From Rhodanobacter humi (GTDB lineage: Bacteria > Pseudomonadota > Gammaproteobacteria > Xanthomonadales > Rhodanobacteraceae), in the NCBI RefSeq assembly GCF_041107455.1, contig NZ_JBGBPY010000001.1:1302001-1366000 (forward strand): a DNA stretch of 64,000 nucleotides, given 5' to 3'. Below are positions 27,563 to 34,780 of this stretch, piece by piece (positions within the stretch are counted from its first letter, which is position 1; each line of letters starts with the position of its first letter). Below the pieces are notes generated by a model that had not been told where the DNA came from, made no database searches, and saw only the letters and a program-made list of their open reading frames with translations. A program made the position numbers and the translations under genes.

Positions 27563-27675
27563 CGATACCCGCGCGAGCGCGCCCGGCTGTCGCCGCGGCA
27601 TCGATCCGCGGCGCGAACGCTGCGTTCCGGCATCGCCGCTGGCGCCGGAATCGGCGATCGTCCAGACTTCGCCGC

Positions 27676-28299
27676 ATGTCCCGCGCGCGCCCCACACGCT
27701 GGTTGTTGCTGTTGCTGGCCGTACCGGCCATGGCCGCGTTCGCCGGCACGCACGAGTACCGCTACGACACCGTGCACAGCCAGATCGTCTTCAGCATCGA
27801 CCACGACGGCTATTCGCGGCCGTTCGGGCGGCTGCACATCGCCCGCGGCTGGTTGCGCCTCGATCCGGACGACCTGGGCCATGCGGGCACGGAACTCGAC
27901 ATCGACCTCGCCGGCGTGGACATGGGCGACGCCGGCTGGGACAAGGCGGTCTGCGGGCACGCCCTGCTGGATTGCGCGCACTACCGCGAGGCGCATTTCG
28001 TCAGCCATTCGGTGGAACGCACCGACGCGGACCACGGCGTACTGCACGGCACGCTGACCCTGCACGGCGTGAGCCGACCGCTGGCCATTCCGTTCCGACT
28101 CAATCGCGTGGCGCGCACGCTGTACGGCCTGCACGCCGTCGCCGGCATCTCGGCCACCGCCAGCCTCGACCGCACCGACTTCGGCATCACCGCCTTTCCG
28201 AACTCGATCGGCCATCAGGTGTCGGTGTGGATGGAACTGGAAGCGATCCGCGACGACCATGCTTCCAACGACACCCCTGCCGCCAAGGACACCCCATGA
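27676..28299 (+). CDS. YceI-family periplasmic protein (copy 1)
   Basis: A 207-residue protein with a signal peptide (RWLLLLLAVPAMAAFAG) and a lipocalin-like YceI barrel that in characterised members binds polyisoprenoid chains. Typical segments are YRYDTVHSQIVFSIDHDGYS at the first strands and HGVSRPLAIPFRLN in the middle, ending in LDRTDFGITAFPNSIGHQVSV. The central part ADHGVLHGTLTL fits the family. It starts an operon with a cytochrome b561 (4-nt overlap) and a second YceI protein. The ribosome site is weak. A C-terminal tail of about 15 residues is low in order. Confidence 0.85.
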   Translation: MSRARPTRWLLLLLAVPAMAAFAGTHEYRYDTVHSQIVFSIDHDGYSRPFGRLHIARGWLRLDPDDLGHAGTELDIDLAGVDMGDAGWDKAVCGHALLDCAHYREAHFVSHSVERTDADHGVLHGTLTLHGVSRPLAIPFRLNRVARTLYGLHAVAGISATASLDRTDFGITAFPNSIGHQVSVWMELEAIRDDHASNDTPAAKDTP

Positions 28300-28868
28300 A
28301 GCTGCGCAGCGACGACCGCCACTGGGGCGGTATCGCCAAGTCCTTCCACTGGATCGTGGCGCTGGCCATCCTCGGCAACGGCGTGTTCGGCCTGTGCATG
28401 GACCTGGCATCGAACCCGATGCAGAAGATCAACTGGCTGGCGCTGCACAAGTCGATCGGCCTCACCGTGCTGGCACTGATGCTGCTGCGCCTGGCCTGGC
28501 GCTGGCCGGACGGCCGGCCACGCGAGCTGCCCGCGCCGCGCTGGCAGCAATGGGCCGCGCGCGCCACCCACGCGCTGCTGTACCTGCTGGCGCTGGCCAT
28601 CCCGGTGAGCGGCTGGTGGTTCAACACGGTGACCGGCAAGCCTCTGCAGTTCTTCAAGCTGTTCAACCTGCCGGGCCTGGGTGCGAAGGACGATGCGCTG
28701 CGCCATTTCTCGCACGCGGTGCACGAGTACCTGTTCTGGTTCCTCGTGCTGGTGCTGGTGGGGCACGTGGGCGCTGCGCTGAAGCACCACGTGTTCGACG
28801 GCGACGACGTGCTGAGGCGGATGCTGCCGTTCGGCAAACTGCACAACGACAAGGGAGAACGCCCATGA
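28296..28868 (+). CDS. Cytochrome b561-family protein
   Basis: A 190-residue inner-membrane di-haem b protein with four hydrophobic segments. The first helix bears FHWIVALAILGNGVFG with its haem-ligand His; the second has HKSIGLTVLALMLLRL; the third THALLYLLALAIPVSGWW; and the fourth HEYLFWFLVLVLVGHVGAALKHH. In E. coli, CybB-type proteins oxidise membrane quinol or superoxide. The gene overlaps both neighbours by 4 nt (ATGA), so the three are made together. Cytochrome b561 next to yceI is common and suggests that electrons or isoprenoid quinones connect the two. Confidence 0.9.
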   Translation: MKLRSDDRHWGGIAKSFHWIVALAILGNGVFGLCMDLASNPMQKINWLALHKSIGLTVLALMLLRLAWRWPDGRPRELPAPRWQQWAARATHALLYLLALAIPVSGWWFNTVTGKPLQFFKLFNLPGLGAKDDALRHFSHAVHEYLFWFLVLVLVGHVGAALKHHVFDGDDVLRRMLPFGKLHNDKGERP

Positions 28869-29422
28869 CCAAGATCCACCGCCTTCGCGCCGGCCTGCTG
28901 CTGGCGCTCGCCCTGCCCGGCGCCACGCTGGCCGCCGACTACACGGTGCAGCCCGCCAGCACGCTGGGCTTCACCGGCAGCTTCCAGGGCGCGAGTTTCG
29001 ACGGCAGCTTCAAGCAATGGCACGCCGCGATCAGCTACGACCCCGCCCAGCTCGCGCAGTCGAAGTTCGACGTGACCGTGACCACGGCCAGCGTCGCGGT
29101 GAGCGACAAGGATCAGCAGGGCGCGCTGCCCGGCAAGGATTTCTTCGACGTGGCGCAGTACCCCAGCGCGCACTTCGTCAGCACCGGTTTCCGCAACGTG
29201 GGTGGCAAGGTGGTCGCCGACGGCCAGCTCACCCTGCGCGGCGTGACCAAGCCGGTGAGCCTGACGGTGGATTTCAAGCCGCAGGGCAGGAACGCCACGC
29301 TTGACGTGAGCGGCTCGCTCAAGCGGCTGGACTTCGGCGTGGGCGGGGGCGACTACGCCGACACCTCGGTGATCGGTGCCGACGTGAAGGTGCACGCGCA
29401 CCTGGTGCTGGTGGCGAAATAG
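28865..29422 (+). CDS. YceI-family periplasmic protein (copy 2)
   Basis: A 185-residue paralogue of the gene two positions upstream, with signal peptide RAGLLLALALPGATLAA and the more canonical YceI body: YTVQPASTLGFTGSFQGASF, FFDVAQYPSAHFVSTGFRN, QLTLRGVTKPVSLTVDFKP and GADVKVHAHLVLVAK. It starts inside the stop codon of the cytochrome gene. The two YceI copies flanking the cytochrome probably bind related isoprenoid ligands. A perfect palindrome follows the stop. Confidence 0.9.
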   Translation: MTKIHRLRAGLLLALALPGATLAADYTVQPASTLGFTGSFQGASFDGSFKQWHAAISYDPAQLAQSKFDVTVTTASVAVSDKDQQGALPGKDFFDVAQYPSAHFVSTGFRNVGGKVVADGQLTLRGVTKPVSLTVDFKPQGRNATLDVSGSLKRLDFGVGGGDYADTSVIGADVKVHAHLVLVAK

Positions 29423-29438
29423 GGTGACCCCACCTCAA

Positions 29439-29462
29439 TCCTCCCCTGCATGCAGGGGAGGA
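29439..29462. terminator. 24-nt perfect palindrome between convergent genes
   Basis: TCCTCCCCTGCA followed directly by its reverse complement. It lies 16 nt after the yceI stop and 28 nt after the end of the minus-strand glutaredoxin gene. A hairpin with no loop needs a few open pairs, and no T-run is present; it may still block 3' exonucleases or act with Rho. Confidence 0.5.
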
Positions 29463-29490
29463 GGCGAATGCGTGCGCTGCGCGCAGGCGT

Positions 29491-29721
29491 TTACCTGATT
29501 AAAAAGGCCTGCACCGCCGCCGCGTCGAACGGCCAGTCCAGTTCGCGCCCGTCGCGCAGATCGCGCAGCACCGGCACGCGCGTGCCGTAGCGCGCCTCCA
29601 GCGCCGGCGCATCGTCCACCCACACGCTGTCGAATTCCGGCGCGCGCGCTTCGGCCAGTACGGCCAGCGCGAGATCGCACAGGTGGCAGTAGTCACGCTG
29701 GTACAGGATCAGGTCGGGCAT
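29491..29721 (-). CDS. Small glutaredoxin-like protein (DUF836 type)
   Basis: A 76-residue thioredoxin-fold protein starting MPDLILYQRDYCHLCDLALA; the redox-active motif is CHLC at residues 12-15. The cis-proline is in TRVPVLRD. Members of this family act as small thiol-disulfide reductases of unknown partner. I chose the ATG at 29721 since residues upstream in the same frame do not fit the fold. It diverges from sdaA with 74 nt between the starts. Confidence 0.85.
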   Translation of the reverse strand: MPDLILYQRDYCHLCDLALAVLAEARAPEFDSVWVDDAPALEARYGTRVPVLRDLRDGRELDWPFDAAAVQAFLIR

Positions 29722-29795
29722 GCGTGTGCGAATGGACTGCCAAAGACAGGGGCGCCGCGTAGAATAACGGGTTACCCACCTATCGCAGCACACTC

Positions 29796-31178
29796 ATGGC
29801 CGTCAGCGTATTCGACCTGTTCAAGATCGGCATCGGGCCGTCCTCCTCCCATACGGTGGGGCCGATGCGCGCGGCGGCGCGCTTCGCCGAGCGCTGGCTG
29901 GAGGAGAAAGGCGTGCTGGACCGCGTGACGCGCGTGCGCGCCGAGCTGTACGGCTCGCTGGCGATGACCGGCCGCGGTCACGGTACCGACAAGGCCGTAC
30001 TGCTGGGCTTCGAGGGCGCGCACCCGGACACGGTCGATCCCGACCAGATCCCCGAGACGCTCAAGCGCATCCGCACCACGCGGCGGCTGCGCCTGCTCGG
30101 CAAGCGCGAGATCGCGTTCGACGAAAAGGCCGACCTGGTGTTCAACAAGCGCCAGAAGCTGCCGTTCCACACCAACGGCATGCGCTTCTCCGCCTACGAC
30201 GCCGACGGCAACGAGCTGGCCACGCGCGACTACTACTCGGTGGGCGGCGGCTTCGTGGTGAACACCGACGAGGCGGCGGAGGACCGCATCGTCGCCGACA
30301 CCACCGAGCAGCCCTACCCGTTCTCCACCGGCGACCAGATGCTGGCGCTGTGCGAGAAACACGGACTGACCATCGCCCAGCTGATGATGGCGAACGAGGC
30401 CGTGTGGCGCCCCGAAGCCGAGACCCGCGCCGGCCTGCTGACGATCTGGAAGGCTATGGCCGACTGCGTCGCGCGCGGCCTGCGCTCGCCCGGCACCCTG
30501 CCTGGCGGCCTGCATGTAACGCGCCGCGCGCCGGCGATGGCCGAGGAGTTGCGCAACGCGCCCGAGGCCGCGCTGAAGGATCCGCTGACCATCCTCGACT
30601 GGGTGAACCTGTACGCGCTGGCGGTGAACGAGGAGAACGCCGCCGGCGGCCGCGTGGTCACCGCGCCCACCAACGGCGCCGCCGGCATCGTGCCCGCGGT
30701 CGGCCACTACTACCTGCGCTTCTGCCCCAAGGCTGACGAGAACGGCATCATCGACTACCTGCTCACCGCGGCCGCGATCGGCATCCTGTACAAGGAGAAC
30801 GCCTCGATCTCCGGCGCCGAGGTCGGCTGCCAGGGCGAGGTGGGCGTGGCCTGCTCGATGGCCGCCGGCGGCCTCACCGCCGCACTGGGCGGCAGCATCC
30901 ACCAAGTGGAAAACGCCGCCGAGATCGGCATGGAACACAACCTCGGCCTCACCTGCGACCCGATCGGCGGCCTGGTGCAGATCCCCTGCATCGAACGCAA
31001 CGCGATGGGTTCGGTGAAGGCGATCAACGCCAGCCGCATGGCGCTGAAGAGCGACGGCAAGCACCGCGTCAGCCTGGACAAGGTCATCAAGACCATGCGC
31101 GACACCGGCCGCGACATGAAGGACAAGTACAAGGAGACCTCGCGCGGCGGCCTCGCAGTGAACGTCATCGAGTGTTAG
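29796..31178 (+). CDS. sdaA: L-serine ammonia-lyase (serine deaminase), single-chain
   Basis: Converts L-serine to pyruvate and ammonia with a labile 4Fe-4S cluster. The 460-residue protein carries the N-terminal [20 protein letters not shown] of the beta-like domain and the C-terminal alpha-like domain with cluster cysteines in [15 protein letters not shown] and [15 protein letters not shown]. The full sequence is in frame with no sign of damage. Its last 14 codons are repeated with synonymous changes at 31274-31315. The amino-acid permease that starts 362 nt downstream could supply serine or another amino acid, but that is conjecture. Confidence 0.96.
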   Translation: MAVSVFDLFKIGIGPSSSHTVGPMRAAARFAERWLEEKGVLDRVTRVRAELYGSLAMTGRGHGTDKAVLLGFEGAHPDTVDPDQIPETLKRIRTTRRLRLLGKREIAFDEKADLVFNKRQKLPFHTNGMRFSAYDADGNELATRDYYSVGGGFVVNTDEAAEDRIVADTTEQPYPFSTGDQMLALCEKHGLTIAQLMMANEAVWRPEAETRAGLLTIWKAMADCVARGLRSPGTLPGGLHVTRRAPAMAEELRNAPEAALKDPLTILDWVNLYALAVNEENAAGGRVVTAPTNGAAGIVPAVGHYYLRFCPKADENGIIDYLLTAAAIGILYKENASISGAEVGCQGEVGVACSMAAGGLTAALGGSIHQVENAAEIGMEHNLGLTCDPIGGLVQIPCIERNAMGSVKAINASRMALKSDGKHRVSLDKVIKTMRDTGRDMKDKYKETSRGGLAVNVIEC

Positions 31179-31273
31179 GCGCGAGGTCGACTCTGCCATT
31201 TCACCGCTCGCCGGTTCACGGCTCGCCCTCGCCCGGATCAACATGCGCTTCAACGCATGTCGATCCGGCCTCG

Positions 31274-31315
31274 ACCTCGCGCGGCGGCCTCGCCGTGAAC
31301 GTGATCGAGTGCTGA
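31274..31315 (+). pseudogene. Duplicate of the last 14 codons of sdaA
   Basis: These 42 nt match 31137-31178 at 37 positions. Both encode [13 protein letters not shown] plus a stop; the differences fall in third codon positions (GCA/GCC, GTC/GTG, TGT/TGC) or exchange one stop codon for another (TAG/TGA). That pattern suggests a relic of a second, diverged sdaA allele rather than a recent slippage duplication. Confidence 0.75.
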
Positions 31316-31380
31316 GCCGCGATTGAACCATCTGCCCCAGACGATGAAGCCGTTCGGGGGAGGAGAGAGACCCCAATGTC

Positions 31381-31433
31381 CCGAAGTTAAGCGACTTTCT
31401 TGCTCGTCATTCCAGCGAGGCGCTTAACTTCGG
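31381..31433 (+). promoter_or_regulatory. Long stem-loop in the permease leader
   Basis: CCGAAGTTAAGCG (31381-31393) and its exact reverse complement CGCTTAACTTCGG (31421-31433) frame a 27-nt loop, 107 nt in front of the permease start. It is the most AT-rich stem of its length nearby. It could be an RNA switch, an attenuator or a repressor site with half-sites; no known riboswitch consensus is seen. Confidence 0.5.
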
Positions 31434-31540
31434 AGCAGGAAGAGAGGCCCCGCGTGACCTGTGGCGGGTGACACCAGGGGCCCGCGTCTGCAACCATCGA
31501 CTCCTTTCGGGGATGCGCGGCCCGCGCTCCAGGAGTTTCC

Positions 31541-33205
31541 ATGTCTTCCAGCAGCTCGATCCGCCGCGACGTCGGCCCGTTCGCCCTGATGCTCACCGGT
31601 CTGGGTTCGATCATCGGCTCCGGCTGGCTGTTCGGCGCCTGGCGCGCGGCGCAGATCGCCGGCCCCGGCGCGATCTGGGCCTGGGTGATCGGCGCGGTGA
31701 TCATCCTGTTCATCGCGCTGACCTATGCAGAACTCGGGGCGATGTTCCCCGAATCCGGCGGCATGGTGCGCTACGGCCACTACTCGCATGGTTCGCTGGT
31801 GGGCTTCATCGCGGCGTGGGCGAACTGGATCGCGATCGTCTCGGTGATCTCGGTGGAAGCCGAAGCCTCGGCGCAGTACATGTCTTCGTGGAAGTGGGCT
31901 TGGGCGAAGGATCTCTACCACCAGGCGCCCGGCGGCCACGGCGAGTTGAGCACGGCAGGCCTCGCCATCGCCGCGGTGCTGGTGATCGCGTACTTCCTGC
32001 TGAATTTCTGGAGCGTGAAGCTGTTCGCGCGCTCGAACACCGCGATCACCCTGTTCAAGCTGGTGATCCCCGCGCTCACCGCGGTGCTGCTGATCGCCAG
32101 CGGCTTCCACCCCGAGAACTTCAGCGTCGGCATCCATGGCGAGGTGCACGCCATCGACTTCGCCTCTGTGCTCACGGCGGTGGCGATCGCCGGCATCGTG
32201 TTCAGCTTCAACGGCTTCCAGAGCCCGGTGAACCTCGCCGGCGAGGCGCGCAACCCGGGCAAGAGCATTCCGTTCGCGATCGTCTGCTCGATCCTGCTGG
32301 CCACGGTGATCTACGTGCTGCTGCAGGTGTCCTTCATCGGCGCGGTGCCACGCGAGATGCTTGCCAACGTGGGCTGGCACGGCATCAACTTCAGCTCGCC
32401 GTTCGCCGACCTCGCGATCATCCTCGGCCTGCAGTGGCTGGCCACGCTGCTGTTCATCGACGCGGTGATCAGCCCCAGCGGCACCGGCATGACCTACACC
32501 GCCACCACCGCGCGCATGCTCTACGGCATGGAGCGCAACGGCACGCTGCCTAAGATCCTCGGCCGCGTGCATCCCAAGTGGGGCGTGCCGCGCCCGGCGA
32601 TGTGGGTGAACCTGGTGGTGTCCTTCCTGTTCCTGTTCTTCTTCCGCGGCTGGGGCACGCTGGCCGCGGTGATCTCGGTGGCCACGATCATCTCCTACCT
32701 CACCGGCCCGGTCAGCGTGATGACGCTGCGCCGCACCGCCCCCGGCCTGCACCGCCCGCTGCGCCTCGCCGGCCTGCCCGTGCTCGCCGGCATCGCCTTC
32801 GTGATGTCCACCGAGTTGCTGTACTGGGCCAAGTGGCCACTCACCGGCGAGATCATCCTGCTGATGGTCGTGGCGCTGCCGGTGTACTTCTATTACCAGG
32901 CCAAGGCCGGCTGGCACGACTTCGGTCGCCAGATGAAGGGCGCCTGGTGGCTGGTCGCCTACCTGCCCGCGATCGCCTTCGTCTCCTGGGCCGGCAGCAC
33001 CACCTTCGGCGGCAAGGGCTACCTGCCCTACGGCTGGGATCTGGCGGTAGTCGGCGTAATCGGCTTGGTGTTCTATCTGTGGGGCGTGAAGTCGGGCTGG
33101 CGCACGCCGTCGGTGGAAGCCGCCGAGCTTGAGGCTGCCTCGCATCCGGATGCGCCGGTGGTGCCGCCGGATGAGTTCGAGGCGGAGCGCCTCGCGAGGC
33201 ACTGA
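31541..33205 (+). CDS. APC-family amino-acid permease
   Basis: A 554-residue inner-membrane protein with about 12-14 hydrophobic segments. The start SIRRDVGPFALMLTGLGSII continues with GSGWLFGA, matching the conserved substrate-site glycines in helix 1 of the APC superfamily, and the GFQSPVNLAGEARNPGKSIP stretch is the helix 6-7 region. The C-terminal 35 residues are acidic and cytosolic. It resembles bacterial permeases of the aspartate/glutamate type, but the substrate cannot be given. A clear AGGAG stands 8 nt before the ATG. The gene is followed by the second structured repeat. Confidence 0.9.
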   Translation: MSSSSSIRRDVGPFALMLTGLGSIIGSGWLFGAWRAAQIAGPGAIWAWVIGAVIILFIALTYAELGAMFPESGGMVRYGHYSHGSLVGFIAAWANWIAIVSVISVEAEASAQYMSSWKWAWAKDLYHQAPGGHGELSTAGLAIAAVLVIAYFLLNFWSVKLFARSNTAITLFKLVIPALTAVLLIASGFHPENFSVGIHGEVHAIDFASVLTAVAIAGIVFSFNGFQSPVNLAGEARNPGKSIPFAIVCSILLATVIYVLLQVSFIGAVPREMLANVGWHGINFSSPFADLAIILGLQWLATLLFIDAVISPSGTGMTYTATTARMLYGMERNGTLPKILGRVHPKWGVPRPAMWVNLVVSFLFLFFFRGWGTLAAVISVATIISYLTGPVSVMTLRRTAPGLHRPLRLAGLPVLAGIAFVMSTELLYWAKWPLTGEIILLMVVALPVYFYYQAKAGWHDFGRQMKGAWWLVAYLPAIAFVSWAGSTTFGGKGYLPYGWDLAVVGVIGLVFYLWGVKSGWRTPSVEAAELEAASHPDAPVVPPDEFEAERLARH

Positions 33206-33244
33206 CCGTCTTCTTGGCGGAAAACCAGCCGCGCTGAACTTGCA

Positions 33245-33819
33245 AAAGCGGTTTCGAGCGCCTGTCGGCGCCCGAGTCACTTTCTCTCGCATGCCCGAGA
33301 GAAAGTAACCAAAGAGAGGGGCACCCCGATGGCGCGCCCTCCAGGCATCCTGCCTTCCGGGTGCACGGGCGGATTCCGGGGTTTTTCGACGGGACTCCTG
33401 TCCCGGCGAAAAACTGGCTCGCATCCCTGCGAGCCATCCTGCGGACTTTCCTCCACCCGCCCGCCGCGCCATAGGGGCCCCGGGTAGAGCAGCGCGCTCC
33501 CAGCGCGCAGAAGCAACAGCAACAGCGCGCAGCGCAGCGCTGCGGCTTCTGGCGCGCACGATGCGCGCCTGCTCTTCCGGGGCCCCTGGGCGACGGTGAG
33601 GCGGGGACGACTAGGCCGCGCAGTGGGCGAACCCATGGATGGGCTCGCCTTTTCGCGCGGGCAGGATGCCCGCTCGAAAAGCCCGGCCCCGCCTCACGGA
33701 CTTGCCGGGCAGGAGCCCGGCAAGCGCCGCCTCGGGATGGCCTTCTCTTTTGGTTACTTTTCTCTTGGCCACGCAAGAGAAAAGTAACTCGGCCGCCGTC
33801 AGGCGGTCGAAACCGCTCT
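33245..33819 (+). repeat. Structured palindromic repeat element, copy B
   Basis: A 575-bp second copy of the element at 13941-14555, inverted relative to it. It has the same AAAGCGGTTTCG ends, the same terminal hairpins and internal hairpins such as 33381-33414. Within 33381-33414 the stems differ from copy A by paired changes that keep base pairing (GTTTTTCG/CGAAAAAC against GTTTTCCG/CGGAAAAC, CGGGAC/GTCCCG against CGGCAC/GTGCCG). It fills most of the 694-nt gap 33206-33899, between the permease and the dienelactone hydrolase; the rest of that gap holds one hairpin. No transposase or credible coding frame is inside. Confidence 0.85.
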
Positions 33820-33860
33820 GAATCTTGCAGGCGGAGAGCAGAAGAGCCCCTCTCCCCCAA

Positions 33861-33886
33861 CCCCTCTCCCGCAAGCGGGCGAGGGG
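33861..33886. terminator. Hairpin between convergent permease and hydrolase genes
   Basis: CCCCTCTCCCGC and GCGGGCGAGGGG frame a 2-nt AA loop with one mismatch in the stem. This is a common dispersed intergenic hairpin; it lies 14 nt from the end of the minus-strand hydrolase and probably ends that transcript, though no T-run follows. Confidence 0.5.
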
Positions 33887-33899
33887 ATTCATGCCGTGA

Positions 33900-34694
33900 T
33901 CAATCGCGCCCCGCAAACGCCTCCCGCAACCACGCATGCATCAACCCGTACGAGCGTGCCGCCACCTTCGCGTCGTACTTGCAGCCCGGCGAGTTTTCGC
34001 CCACCTCGGTGAAGCAGTGCACCGCGTGCCCCAGCACCACGAACTGCCAGTCGGCGGGACTCTGGCGCATCTCGTCCATGAACTTGTCGGCGTCCTTCAT
34101 CGTCCACGTGTCGTCGGCGCCGTTCATCGCCAGCACGCGGGCCTTGATGTGCTTCGCCATCGATGCATCGTCGGTGGAAAGATCGCCGTGGAAGGACACC
34201 ACCGCTGCCACGTCTGCACCGCTGCGCGCAAGATCGAGCACGGCCGCGCCGCCGAAGCAGAAGCCGATGGCGGCGAGTTTCGCGGTGTCGATCGGCGCGT
34301 CCTTCGCCTGCGCCTTGAGCTGCGTCAGCGCCTCGTTGATGCGCGATCGCATCAGCGCGCGGTTCGCGTACAGCGGCTTGACGGCCGCTTGCGCCTGTTC
34401 GGCGTTGTCCAGCTGCGGGCGCAGGTTCGCGCCGTACATGTCGGTGAGCAGGATCACGTAGTCCTTGCCCGCGATCATCTCGGCTTTCTTCACCGCCTCC
34501 TCGTTCACGCCGAACCAGTTCGGCACCATCACCAGGCCCGGGCGCTTCGCGCTGCTGGCGTCGTCGTAGACCAGCACGCTGTGGAAGCGGGTACCGCCCT
34601 GCGTCCATTCCACCGGGCGATGCACCATCTTCGCCTGCGCGGCGAAGGCGAAGCTGGCGAGCAGGAGTGCAGCGAGACAACGGATGTAACGCAT
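33900..34694 (-). CDS. Dienelactone hydrolase-family protein, exported
   Basis: A 264-residue alpha/beta hydrolase with a signal peptide (CLAALLLASFAFAAQA), so it probably acts in the periplasm. The family triad is visible: nucleophile Cys in GFCFGG, Asp in NGADD and His in LGHAVHCF. The N-terminal strand RPGLVMVPNWFGVNEEAVKKAE supplies the oxyanion region. Classic dienelactone hydrolase works in chloroaromatic breakdown, but no pathway genes are near, and this branch of the family is used for many ester substrates. The ATG at 34694 follows GGGAGGG and begins the signal peptide; an upstream ATG at 34727 falls in the region of a repeat. Confidence 0.85.
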   Translation of the reverse strand: MRYIRCLAALLLASFAFAAQAKMVHRPVEWTQGGTRFHSVLVYDDASSAKRPGLVMVPNWFGVNEEAVKKAEMIAGKDYVILLTDMYGANLRPQLDNAEQAQAAVKPLYANRALMRSRINEALTQLKAQAKDAPIDTAKLAAIGFCFGGAAVLDLARSGADVAAVVSFHGDLSTDDASMAKHIKARVLAMNGADDTWTMKDADKFMDEMRQSPADWQFVVLGHAVHCFTEVGENSPGCKYDAKVAARSYGLMHAWLREAFAGRD

Positions 34695-34712
34695 GGCGGA
34701 ACCCTCCCTCGT

Positions 34713-34773
34713 GAAGAGTGCGGCCAAGGATGGCCGCCCGTTTGACTTTCGCGTTCACGGACGAACGCAAAAG
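34713..34773. repeat. 61-nt two-hairpin repeat (copy 1)
   Basis: Holds two hairpins: GCGGCCA-AGGA-TGGCCGC and GCGTTC-ACGGAC-GAACGC, ending in AAAAG. It matches 39413-39473 over the full 61 nt with 6 differences, two of which are a compensatory pair. It lies between the ubiquinone hydroxylase operon and the dienelactone hydrolase gene. Confidence 0.8.
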
Positions 34774-34780
34774 AAAAACA

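Larger units (their letters stand above)
31179..31540 (+). other. Structured gap between sdaA and the amino-acid permease
   Basis: These 362 nt hold no gene of their own. They contain a strong hairpin at 31233-31269 (CCGGATC..GATCCGG and ACATGCG/CGCATGT around CTTCAA), a second copy of the sdaA 3' end at 31274-31315, and a long stem-loop at 31381-31433. The permease ribosome site AGGAG lies at the right edge. Confidence 0.7.
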
